NCBI RefSeq assembly: GCF_002078875.1
Contig: NC_034438.1
Span: 65,487,404 to 65,551,403, forward strand
Reading direction: 5' to 3'
Source of the DNA: Numida meleagris
Taxonomy: Eukaryota; Chordata; Aves; Galliformes; Numididae
Length of the DNA: 64,000 bases
The stretch's first letter is position 1, and the number at the start of each line of letters is the position of its first letter. The notes below the pieces were generated by a model that worked only from the letters and a program-made list of their open reading frames with translations, did not search any database and was not told the DNA's origin. This document shows, piece after piece, positions 26,201-39,770 of the stretch. Both the position numbers and the translations under genes were made by a program.

Positions 26201-28535
26201 ATACAAGCACAGAAATTCCAGGGAGATGGATTCCTACCCCAAAGGTCCATACATCACTCTCAAGTGCTCCTGCAATCCTCTCTTAGAGTACTAGAGAACC
26301 ATCCAGCCTTTGGTCACTCTCCCCTCTGGATGAAAGTGCTCAGTAGGAACAGATGCCTGCAAACAGTATTAATGGGCTGAACAAGGTGGGATTCTCTGGT
26401 GGGAAGTTGGTGCTCTGGAAGGGAAGGGCCTGTGGAGAAGATTCACCTTCCAGACACCCAGCCACAAGCACAAGAATTCCAGAGCAACAAGGTGGATGGC
26501 AGTTACTCCATAACAGCAGGAAGAAGAGTGGCTGGGCTTGTAGACAAGCTATGTGGTGAGTGGAAGTGGGGCATTGCAACACTCCAGCAATGCTGAGGGT
26601 TACTGAGTAAGGAAGCAAACTCTCTCATGGGTTGAGAGGGCTTCCTATCCCTATGTTTTCAGTAGTGGTGTAGCAGAGCTATGCTGTTGCAGGGAGGATC
26701 AGAACAAGAACAATGAACATGGCTGTGAACACTGATGGCACATCTGTGGAGACCATCTGTCCTACGCATTCAGTGAGCAAAGCACAGATTGGGACAGGGA
26801 GGCTGTTACTGGGAAGTTATGTGGCAAATGGCTAAACAGAGTGCAGCAGGGACTAAGATGATTGTCTGAGGGGATTTTTTTTTTTTTTTTTTAGGTTTTC
26901 GATAGAAAACATTGGGAATTCAGTGTCTGAGAGGTCAATTCATTTACCAGTGCACAGCAAAGCAGCCTTACGATATGATCCGTTTGCTTATGAGCAATCC
27001 GTAAAGAGGAAAAGCAACCAGACTGCTTCTCCTTCACACTCACACATGTTCTCTTTATGTAAAGAAAGTTGTTAAAGGGAGAGTTTGTGAAGTATCATAT
27101 CCATATTCCTGGAACATCTGTAATTAAAGACTAACACAATATTTTATAGCGAAGAATTGCCAGTTAATTTACCCCTCACTTACCTGCCAATCCCAAAGTT
27201 ACTTGAGTGCACTGCATGTTGCCACACAATTTCTGTCACTTTCAAAGATGCTTTCAGTACTTCACTTTTGAAAGACCATGGTCATTCTTCTCTGCCAGTC
27301 TTTCACCGCAGCATCTGGTTGCCTCCTGCTCAACACTGTCCTACATCCCTCCTACACAGGTCAGAAACCAGGGCACAGAGAGCTAAAGGGATCCTCAAGG
27401 GTCTAAGGCATCTTCCCTGCTGGAACAGTAATGGAGGACACAAGACCACAAAAAGCCTAATTCAAGCAGAGAAGCTTCAGAGTGCAGGCACCTGCAGTAA
27501 GGTTGCTATGGTTTGGTGTTGCAAATACTACCCCACCTGACTGGGGCAGGGCACGCTTGTGCAAGTATTTAAGCAGACGTCTTTCTGGTCCTGTAGGAAA
27601 CAATAGGCTGAATTAAAAGGAGCGATCAGGCAAGGAGTGCCCTGAGCTTATTTCCTAAATAGAAGGCAGTGTGGGACAATTTGAGGAACAGGAATTCAAC
27701 TACCTTAATGCAGTGCACTGCTTTTGTCTCCTCCTGGCAATCACTGATTAATGGAAGATTCTTGTCCTCCCCAGACTCCACTGTTGATGACTCACAACAC
27801 AGCCTATAGCACACGTGTAGGCACTCATGTTTTGTTCTGGGCACCTTCAAGGAATGCGGGGGAATAAGTACTGGGACTTAAGATCACCCAGTGCAAAGTC
27901 ACTGGATCTGCCAGCACTGCAGTGGTAGCTGTCAGCTTGAAATACCAAAGCAAAAACAAAAACAGAAGTCCTAGTTTCAAGTCAAGAGTTAAGATAAAAG
28001 AAGTCTAAGCATGTGTATTGACTAAAAGCAAAATACATAACAGCTTACAGAATTCTACAAAGTCATGGTACTGCCCAAGAAATATAGCCAGTCTTTGGGT
28101 CAGCTTTGAAATGTCTTCTTGCTACAGCTGGGTCTGATAACCATCTGACAGAGGTTCCTGTTGTCTTTCTCCTGGCTGAGACCTGTTTGTGGCCAACTTC
28201 TCCTCACGTGCACAAAGTCCTTGGAGCCAGCCTGACGCTGCAGGAAACACAGTAGGCAACTCCTGTCATCACAGGCATCAGTGAGGCTACCTCATATTCA
28301 CACCCAAGCATACTAGAGGAGAATCAACTTCCTTGATGGTCCTTCCTTCGTTAGATTTGTTACTAGGTTGCATTAATAGTTTGTAATCACGAAGAAGAAG
28401 ACATACGAAAATCAGACCCTGAGGTGCTTTTGAAAATGCCATGCTACAGACACTTGAAATAGCCTTGAGAATACAGACTTTGAGTTTTCGGAGTTGTCAC
28501 CACACAACTGTTTGTATGAAATTCCTGTGGATTTT
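23240..28535. other. Intergenic stretch, nothing recognised
   Basis: This is unique non-coding sequence between the two CpG islands. It contains an 18-T tract at 26875-26892 and a small local duplication of an 'aatgcactt...gacttgcat' unit at about 25780-25825. No exon, RNA gene or repeat family was recognised. Confidence 0.5.
26875..26892. repeat. Poly-T tract
   Basis: Eighteen consecutive T residues in unique sequence, possibly the complement of an oligo-A tail, but no retroposed body was recognised. Confidence 0.85.
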
Positions 28536-28539
28536 AATT

Positions 28540-30176
28540 TAGAATCACGGGATGTCTTGGGTTGGAAAGGACTGTAAGGGTCATTCATTTCCAACCCCCT
28601 GCCATAGGCAGGGTTGCCACCCAGCAGATCAGGCTGCCCAGGGCCGCATCCAACCTGGCCTTGATGCTTCCAGGAATGAGGCATCCACAGCTTCTCTGGG
28701 CAGCCTGTGCCAGTGCCTCACCGCCTTCTGACTGAAAAAATTTTCCCCTAATATCTAACCTAACATCTAATCTAAATCTTCTCTCTTTTAGTTTAAAACT
28801 GTTCCCCCTTGTCCTGTCACTATCAGACTATGTAAAATATCTGTCTTTCTCCTGATTATAAGCTCTGTTTAAGTACTGGAATGTCACAATGAGGTCTCCC
28901 TGCAGCCTTCTGTTCTTCAAGCTAAACAAGCCCAGCTCCCTCAGCCTTTTTTCATAGGAGAGGTGCTCCAGCCCTCTGATTATCTTTGTGACCTTCCTCT
29001 GGAGCTAATCCAGCAGCTCCGCATTTCTCTTGTGTTGGAGGCCCCAAACCTGGATGCATTGCTCCAGATGGGGCTTTAGGAGGGCAGAGCAGAGAGGAAC
29101 AATCTCCTCCCTCTCCCTGCTGCCACCTCTCTGTTGATGCAGCCCAGGATACAGTTTGTCTTCCAGGCTGCAGGTGCACACTACTGGCTCATGTCCAGCT
29201 TCTCATCCACCAGAACCTCCAAGTCCTCTGCAGGGCTGCTCACAATGAATTTTTCTTCTGTTCTGTACACTTATCTGAGATTGCTGCAACCCAAGCACAG
29301 CACCTTGTACTTGACATTGTTGAACTTCATTCACTTCACAAGGTCCCACTTTTCAAGCTTGACCAGATCCCTTTGGATGGTATTCCTTCTTTCTAGTGTA
29401 ACTGTTTCACCATTCAGCTTGGTGTCATCAGCAAACTTGCTGAGGGTACGCTCGATCCCACTGTCTATGTAATTGCTAAAGATGTTGAAGAGCACCGGTC
29501 CCAAGATGCACCTCTGGGGGACATCACTCATGACCGGCCTCTACCTGGACACAGAGCCACTGACAACAGCGCTCTGGCTATGATCATCCAACCATTTCTT
29601 TATCTACCCAATAATCCAGACTTCAAATCCATCTCTCTCTACTTTAGAGATAAGGAGGTGATATGGAACCATGCCAAAGGCTTTGCACAAGTCCAGGTAG
29701 ACAAGCTGCCCTTCCTTTGTCCACTGCTGCCATCATTCCACCACGCAGAAGGCCACCAGATTGGTCAGGCATAATCTGCCCTTGGTAAAGCCATGCTGGC
29801 TGTCGAGGATCACCTCTTCATCTCACATGTGCCTTAACATTTCTTCTGTGAGGAACTGTTCCATAATCTTCCCAGGCACAGAGACAAGGCTCACTGGCCT
29901 GTAGTTCCCCAGGTCTTCCTTTCTGCCTTTCTGAAAACTGGGAGTGATGTTTCCCTTTTCCAGTCCTCAGGGACTTCTCCTGACAGCCACAACATTTCAA
30001 ATATGATGGAGAGTGGCTCGGCAACCACATCAGCCTGCTCCCTCTCGGCTCTGGGAAGCATGTCATCCAGCCCCATGGACTTGTACATATTCAGTCTCAT
30101 GAGGTGATCTTGGACTTGCTCATCTCCTACAGTGGGATGGATTTTGCTCCCCTGATGCCCGCTTAAAGGTTTAGAG
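28540..30176 (-). mobile_element. CR1 LINE, 3' 1.6 kb with decayed ORF2 reverse transcriptase
   Basis: Read on the minus strand this is a CR1 element with its 3' end at about 28540 and a 5' truncation at about 30176. Recognisable ORF2 pieces in order are: a palm entry segment with K-S-M-G-L-D-D and then [19 protein letters not shown] (30121-29960); a '[20 protein letters not shown]' segment followed by the catalytic [10 protein letters not shown] motif (about 29525-29410); and the C-terminal region with the CAQPEKLWMPHSW-like 3' end (28740-28650). Frames are broken by several stops and shifts, so it is inactive. Terminal ATTCTRTG repeats are reduced to a single degenerate 'agaatcacgg'. Confidence 0.95.
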
Positions 30177-30650
30177 ACATGAATGACATTCACTTTCGAG
30201 GCTCTTCTTGTCTGACATGGCTCCAGAGAGTCCGAGAAGTCTCATTTTCAGCTCTCGTTACACTTTTACTGTGCAAAGGAAGCAGTTTCAGTTGTTTTTT
30301 TCTTGTGGAAGGACAAGTAAGCTTGACAGTGCACCTCAAGTCAGAATATAAACTGCTGCTATACAGAAAAGATTTCTGATTTCTTCGGTACTTGTCTGGA
30401 AGACAAAGCTCTTAGAAAAAATGTTTTGAAAATGTAAAGAATGAGCCCCTTTCAGTACTGAAAATGACCTATGCTTTAGATGAATAACATAAATGTCTTA
30501 CAGGCAAAAAAGACTAATCTGGAAAATAAGAAACAGGAGTCAGATGCACATGAGGAGTATCGCAGAGCTTCTTTAGAGTAACCATCTTCCTTACAACCCT
30601 CCAGGAAAGGGTAACAAGGGCAGGAGTATAGTTCATCATTCTTGCGGTTG

Positions 30651-30712
30651 GTCTTGTTGATCTTGAAGGTCTTTTCCAACCTGAGCAATTCTATGATTCT
30701 ATGATTCTGTTT
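30651..30712 (+). mobile_element. CR1 LINE 3' tail
   Basis: A very short CR1 remnant: 'ttgaaggtcttttccaacct' followed by AATTCTATGATTCTATGATTCTG, the diagnostic octamer repeat at the 3' end of CR1. Nothing upstream of it is recognisably CR1, so it is an extreme 5' truncation. Confidence 0.9.
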
Positions 30713-30828
30713 CCTTCTTAACTTGATGGCAGCTCCCTATTTGTGTTGGGAAGGCAAATGACGATGGGAGAGACCCTTGGGTTTTGGTGGAAGAGGAAGT
30801 ATCTGTGACCACAGCCGGTGTGTGTCAG

Positions 30829-30842
30829 CTGTCACGTGACAG
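30829..30842. promoter_or_regulatory. Perfect 14-bp palindrome with CACGTG E-box (CLEAR-type)
   Basis: CTGTCACGTGACAG is a perfect palindrome whose inner decamer GTCACGTGAC matches the optimal site for USF/MiT-TFE bHLH-zip factors. It lies about 8.6 kb upstream of the HSDL2 start. A single motif match in intergenic DNA is weak evidence of function. Confidence 0.35.
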
Positions 30843-33800
30843 ACATACACAGGTAATGCAGAGTAAATTAAACAATAGCATGAACAATGAATATGATAGA
30901 AATGTGTAACAACAGCTCAACAAGAAACCCACTTGAAAGAAAGCAGGGGATCTGGCAGTATAAATATATGCAAATTATAGGATGGATATTTGGCTGACAT
31001 TAGTAAGACTGTACAATGTGTAATTTTTATGTATCAGATAAGTACAATAGGCTGTTTTCTATGTTTAAGAAACCCTGATACTTTGATCTCTAGGCTGTGC
31101 CCACAAGTTATTCCCTAATGTGCTTCACAACACAGAGAATGGCTTTGAAACATAACTGGGTCATGCTTTCAGCCCCCTTGCATTGCTAAGTGTGAGTTCT
31201 TCTGTTCAGAAGCATAATAGCTATCAATGAGAGATGCATAAGTGCTACAGCAGACCCACAGTCCTTCCACTTCTGCCCTCCTAACGATGACCTGTCAGTA
31301 CAGATCTACTGTTCTGCAAGATGCTTTGCAGAGCTCAAGCTTAGCTATGTGCTGCATCCACAGAAAGGCAGAAGGTGGGGCTGAAGGCCTGTGGTGACAG
31401 AGCTGGGCTGGTGAAGGGCTGATTTTCAGTTCTGTCACAGAAATCCTGGAGCCATTTGCAGTCCTTTAGGCAGTTGCCCATTTGTTACAGGCTGACAGTA
31501 TTATCTTGAGTGTCACATCATTTTGGGCTACAGGATTCTTGGGGCAGGGATCATTTCCTTTGGAGGAAACCTCACTCCGCGTGGGACTCTCCCTTTCTAC
31601 AAAGAAAGGAAAATGACAGCAATTGAAGTAATAAATTCAAATATGGGGCACTACTTAGATAGGATGTGTTCAACAGTCAACAGCAACATAACACTTATTC
31701 CTCAGGCAAAGAAAATAACAAAGTGAGCCATCTGGGCTTGTTTCTTCCAAGCTTTGGATGAGGCAACAGCATTATTCCTTTATTCCCTCCATTTTGGGCC
31801 TGGTAAACTTAGAATTTTGAGAGATGTGAGTTTTGGTGAATGGATGTGACCTTTGGCATTCTCCTTTTACTGTAAAGTCTGAATCACTAAATTGCCCCAA
31901 ATCACATTTATATATTTTGCAAAAATAGCAAGCTCTTAGCTTATGAAGGAATAGCTGACAACATTCTTCTGGACAAAACATTTTTATGGAATAAGATTCA
32001 CACTTACAGAAAAAAAATTCAGAACTTTGTGCTATGTAGTATCTCAGTACCGAATCTCACACATGCTAACACGCCATTAGGACAAAGGTTACAACTGGAA
32101 ATAATGATGTAGTAATTATCCTCCACCCTGCTAAAACTTCAACCATTGATGAAAAAGGTATGTTCAGCAAGCTAGTGCTCAAGCCACATGGTTCGTATCA
32201 GTGGGAGAAAGTAAGGGGAAAAGCTTGAAGACACAGTTCACATTAATGAAATACAAGAAAAGTTTTATTTTCCTGCTTAGAGATTGGATTGCTTGAGCTT
32301 TACCCTGCTGTGGAGGAAATGTACACACTTCTCTGCCTCTTTCTTGTGAAGGTCTAAAGGACTAGATGCTAAGTCCAGATTGTCATCACCATTTGTTTGT
32401 AAAAACCCTATGTTTGTGCTGAACAGCAGCTGCCAGACACAACAAATACTTCACAAGTAGATCTGTACAAGTGCCTTCACTTTGTAATGCTACCAGCCTT
32501 CTTTGTGCACTTCTGGACCTTGCTTTTCATTTTTCACACTCTACCTAATTTGCTTTGTCCCATTCCTGTGCTGCTTCTGTTTTGTTGTTGTTCTCGTGAA
32601 CTTCCATCTGGAAATCTCAGTACTGTTGTTTTAACAGGTTCCCATGGGAAGCAAATGACAAGAGTTTGAGAATCCTCCCTGTCTTCTTACTATGCTTTTA
32701 ATTAGTTTATATTGGGAGAAAAATAGGAGGTAGCAAGTAATGAAGTAGATAAGAGTCATTTAAATACCCTGTAAGTATTACCATCTTAAACATGCACAAA
32801 GTGCAGTGACCAACCGGCATGTATGTCCTGCAGCTGATGGAATATGATCCTGCTAGCACTGATGGCATCACAGTCTGAACAACAACAGGGAGCTTGGCTG
32901 GGTCCAAACATAAAGCACAATGTTAAGAGAGGAAAAAGTCTGACAAGAATAGTTATTGCCACCTTCCTCATCCTTACCATTTGCTGACACTGGAAAAGAA
33001 ACGCCTCTGGGGACTTCATTGCTTTGTTTCTTGGCTGTCCACTGGGCAGCTGTCTCCTGCCTTCTCTTTCTTTTCTTGTTTCCGTAAGGAAACATCAAGG
33101 AGATGTGTGGAGCGCACTAATAAAACTCTGTGGAAGTAAGCTTTTCTCATGAGGTGCAACGATGCTGTCCCCACGCAGTTCGCAAGGTTCCCACTCCATT
33201 CCTCAGCATAAGCCCCAGCTGGGAATGATGAGAGGCAGAGTTACAGAAGGAACAGCCAGACCCCAAAGCAAAGCTGGTGCAGGAGGGTACCACATAGCCA
33301 TGACTTCAGGTTGGGAACTTGGAAGGCCATTACACTTGAGCAAGGAACAGTCCCTTTAAATAATGATGTATACAGAAACACTGATGTGCAGAGAAATAAA
33401 AAATACAGCCTCCTCAGTTTATCATATTGCCTTATAACTTGGGAGAAACCTACGCTAATTCTTTGAGAGGGACAGATTTTGTTTCTCTGCTTTTCAGTTT
33501 ACATTTGCACCACTGAGTTACTGGTGCAAAAGGAATGTTACCTGTAAGAAAGATAAGCTTTATCTACAGATTGCTTTAAATAAAACCTCATTCCTTTCAG
33601 CTTTCGTAGCTTGTAGTCTGTTAATCTCATCAATCACTGACTTTAAATGCAGGAAATATGTAATAAATGCATATAAAGCTCTCTCATGTCAGAGAATCCA
33701 ACCACAAGTCCAAGGAACAAGCAGGGGCCCCAGCCTTAAAAGAAACTGGGGTGGGAAATCAAACCGCATTTGGGCCATCACTGCCATAAATAACACAATG

Positions 33801-34357
33801 TGGCTGGATTCTTACAACAACCGTGAAGGGTAGAATCTTGAATTCGAGCATCTTTGGAACAAAACTCAGTTTAAACATTTGCAAGAGTGCAACATAAGAA
33901 TGCAGTTAAAAAATATCTGAGTGTTTTTTTCTAGTGATCAAGTCTCTTCTTCAGTGATTCTGGCAAGGAAAGCAACACTGAATGAACATGAAATAACTGC
34001 CCTGTTGTAACAGGCAAGTGGTTAAAAAAACATTGAATTTTTAAAGAAGCTTGCTCCAAAAGATAAGTTGATGAAAATCTGGTTAAAAAAGCAATTCTGG
34101 AAAGTACAACTCATCTCTAATTTGTAAGTAGGTTTTATCCTATCATAAAAGTGATCCTAATCTTTTATTGAAGCCAATTAAGACGTCAGCTTCCTGGGAG
34201 ATTTTCATTGTGGTTTCATAGCAAGGCTGTTTGTCATCAATATCTGTGTAATGTAACACACAGGCTAGTGACTCTAAAAATAGTTTGATAACTGAAATTT
34301 TATTTTGGGACTCAGTCAAAATGATTGTGCAACAACAAAAGGAAAATCCTGCTTAAC

Positions 34358-34381
34358 AAAAAAAAAAAAAAAAGAAAAAAA
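34358..34381. repeat. Poly-A tract with one G interruption
   Basis: About 24 bases of A broken by a single G. No element body was recognised upstream. Confidence 0.8.
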
Positions 34382-34879
34382 GCCACAAAAAGGACAAGGA
34401 AATTATTCCAGACCCTATTTAAAAATCACAGCAATGTGTTATATATTTCATCAAGATTTTGGAAAAGTTTAAATATACTCTATCTATGTGCGTAATAAAG
34501 CATATCTCAGAAGCCAACTTTTATTCTTGTTGAAAAGATGTAAAAGATGCTTTGGGAAATGTACATTCAGTCATGCTCCAGAGCAAGGACTTTGTATTTG
34601 TGAGGGAAAGATTTTGCTATTCTGCTCATCCCATCTTCTCCTTGAATTCTACCAAGAGAAGAAAAAAATGTATTGGTGCTTGTTAGTAAGCCTTATTCTG
34701 TAGTGAGTTTGCTGCAAGCTCCTCAAGATCAGCATTTTGTCCTGTGTGTGCTCCAGCCCAGGAGCTGCAGAGATGATTTGTCCCTGAACTCCAGCGTGGA
34801 TGTGACCAGAACCACAGAAGCAGGAATAACTGCGGGAATGATAAACTCACAGCCAATTCCATACCTGAGTGGGATTTGC

Positions 34880-35750
34880 TGCTTCAACTGAGTGAAAATA
34901 AGTGCATGGGGCCCAATGGGATTCATCCCAGGGTACTCCAAGAACTGGCTGACATCATCCTGAGACCTCTCTCAGTTATTTTTTTGTATGTCTAGGGAAT
35001 CTGGAGAGGTCCCCGTTGACTGGAAGCTGGCAAACATTGTCCCTATTTACAATAAGGGTCAGAAAGAAGATCCTGGTGACTAGAGGCCTGTCAGATTCTC
35101 TTCAGTGGCTGACAGAATTATGGAGAAGGTTATTCTGGGAGCTATTGAAAAACACCTGAAGGACAGTGCAGTCACTAGACACTGCCGACACAGGTTCATG
35201 AGGGGAAAGGCCCATTCAATGAACTTAATCTCCTTTATGACAAGCTTACCCACAGAGTAGACCAAGGGAAGCCTGTTGCAGTTATTAGTTGGTTTCAGCA
35301 AAGCTTTTGATACTGTTTCTCACTGTATCCTCCTAGACAGAATAGGCAGCAAACAACCAGACAAAAACTAGCTAGACAAAACGTGGGTGAACCATCAGCT
35401 GACAGGTCAACCTCAAAGGGTTACAATAAATGAGGTTCCACTGAGCTGGCAGCCACTGGCTTTTTACACAGTTTGGGAATAGATACAGACTAACAGAGGG
35501 GAGACTTAGGTTAGGTGTTAGGAAGAAATTCTTCGCACAGACGGCAGCGAGGCCCTGGAACAGCTGCCCAGAGAAGCTGTGGGTGCCCCACAGGCAAAGC
35601 TTAGAAGCTGCAGGCGCTCCAGGTCAGGTTGGATGGGGCCCTGTTCTGACCTGACCTGCTGGGTTGCAGCACTCCCATGGCAGGCACTCGAGTCTGGGTG
35701 AGCTTTGAGGTCCCCTCCAACCCAATCCATTCTAAGGTTCTATGATCCTT
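34880..35750 (+). mobile_element. CR1 LINE, internally deleted ORF2 plus 3' end
   Basis: The + strand first encodes a decayed ORF2 reverse-transcriptase start: K-C-M-G-P-N-G-I-H-P-R-V-L-Q-E-L-A, then N-I-V-P-I-Y-N-K-G, then a 'FSKAFDTVSHCILLDRIGSK' segment at about 35295-35353. It then jumps, near 35485, to the ORF2 C-terminus and 3' end ('gaggccctggaacagctgcc', a 'ggatggggccctgttctgac' segment, and degenerate ATTCTAAGGTTCTATGATCC). The palm with the catalytic ADD motif and the following several hundred bases are absent. Either an internal deletion or two adjacent insertions explain this. Confidence 0.92.
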
Positions 35751-35754
35751 GTGG

Positions 35755-38880
<3,126 letters not shown>

Positions 38881-39214
38881 GATGGAGGTGAGCAGTGGGC
38901 ACCCTAGAAAGCGGGGACATCAGCACCCGCTTGTAGGTTCCCAAGTTGGTAGTTCATAGACTGACAGTTCTCAGAATATTCGAATAAGAAATCTTTTTAG
39001 TTGTCGCATCCTTTTGGTCATTCATTCGTTCCTTTAGGGGTGAGATCTCAAATGAAATTTTTATTTTGTCTCTGAAAATGTAAAAAGGTTTTGTGTTTGT
39101 GGTGGGAACGAGGTGTATTCCACCACCAGAATTCCACTCCTTGACATTTTCATCAGTCCATAAGGACGGGAGTGGGAAATTCTCTTTGTTAATTTCCCCA
39201 CACGCAGCTCTGAG

Positions 39215-39770
39215 GACTGCCGGCAGAACTCAACACCAAGGCCGGCAGCAGACCCCCACCTCCTCCGCTTGCAGCCCTTCTCCAGCAGCAGTCCGCCCAG
39301 TGCCCCCGCCCGCCCCTCAGCCCGCCCCGCTCTGCCCTGACTCCGCCCGGCTGCCCGGGCCGCAGCTGCGCGGAGGGCGGCGTGAGGGAGGACAGCGTCC
39401 CGTGCGGAGCTGGCAGCCGCCTTGGGACGCGCTGTACCCGTGCCGCCATGCTGCCCAACACTGGGTAAGCCGTCCCCGGCCTCGCTCCTTCCCTCGCTCC
39501 TATGGCGGGGCCGCGAGTTCCGAGCCACCGCCTCCCGCGCCTTGGGGTTCCGGGGCAGAGCTGCGCTGAGGCGAGCGGGGCCGGGGCCGAGGCCGGGCGG
39601 AGGGACAGCTGCGGGCTCCGCGGCCCGCTCTGGGCAGGGGGAGGCGGGGCGAAAGTCGCGGCCGGGCGCGGTGGCCCCGGCGACGCTGGGCGGCGGGGCC
39701 GGGCCTGTAGCCCTGCTCGGTGCCGTGTGCTCACGGGCCGAGCTGTACGGAGGGCAAAGTGCGGCGGTGG
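39215..39770 (+). promoter_or_regulatory. HSDL2: CpG island, HSDL2 promoter and first exon
   Basis: GC-rich, CpG-dense DNA surrounds the HSDL2 start codon. Several GC boxes of the CCGCCC/CCCGCCCC type lie at 39302-39356, about 100-150 bases before the start. There is no TATA box. The start context GCCGCCATGC is a strong Kozak match and, on the opposite strand, resembles the ATGGCGGC core bound by YY1, often found at starts of CpG-island genes. The transcription start is not fixed by the sequence; about 39350-39440 is likely. Confidence 0.85.
39448..39464 (+). CDS. HSDL2: HSDL2 exon 1, coding part
   Basis: Encodes M-L-P-N-T and the first two bases of G6, then GTAAGC. The ATG has a strong Kozak context and the same short N-terminus as the mammalian protein. 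Phase 2 exit. The 5' UTR part upstream is not delimited. Confidence 0.95.

Larger units (their letters stand above)
30181..34870. other. Intergenic stretch with a CR1 tail and an E-box palindrome
   Basis: Apart from the CR1 tail (30651-30712), the palindrome at 30829-30842 and a long A tract (34358-34381), this is unique non-coding DNA. No exon or RNA gene was recognised. Confidence 0.5.

Noticed and set aside
29331..30193. Minus-strand reverse-transcriptase-like frames as a functional gene
   Set aside because: The FADDTKL motif and flanking segments belong to a 5'-truncated, frame-broken CR1 LINE, not a host gene or an intact element.
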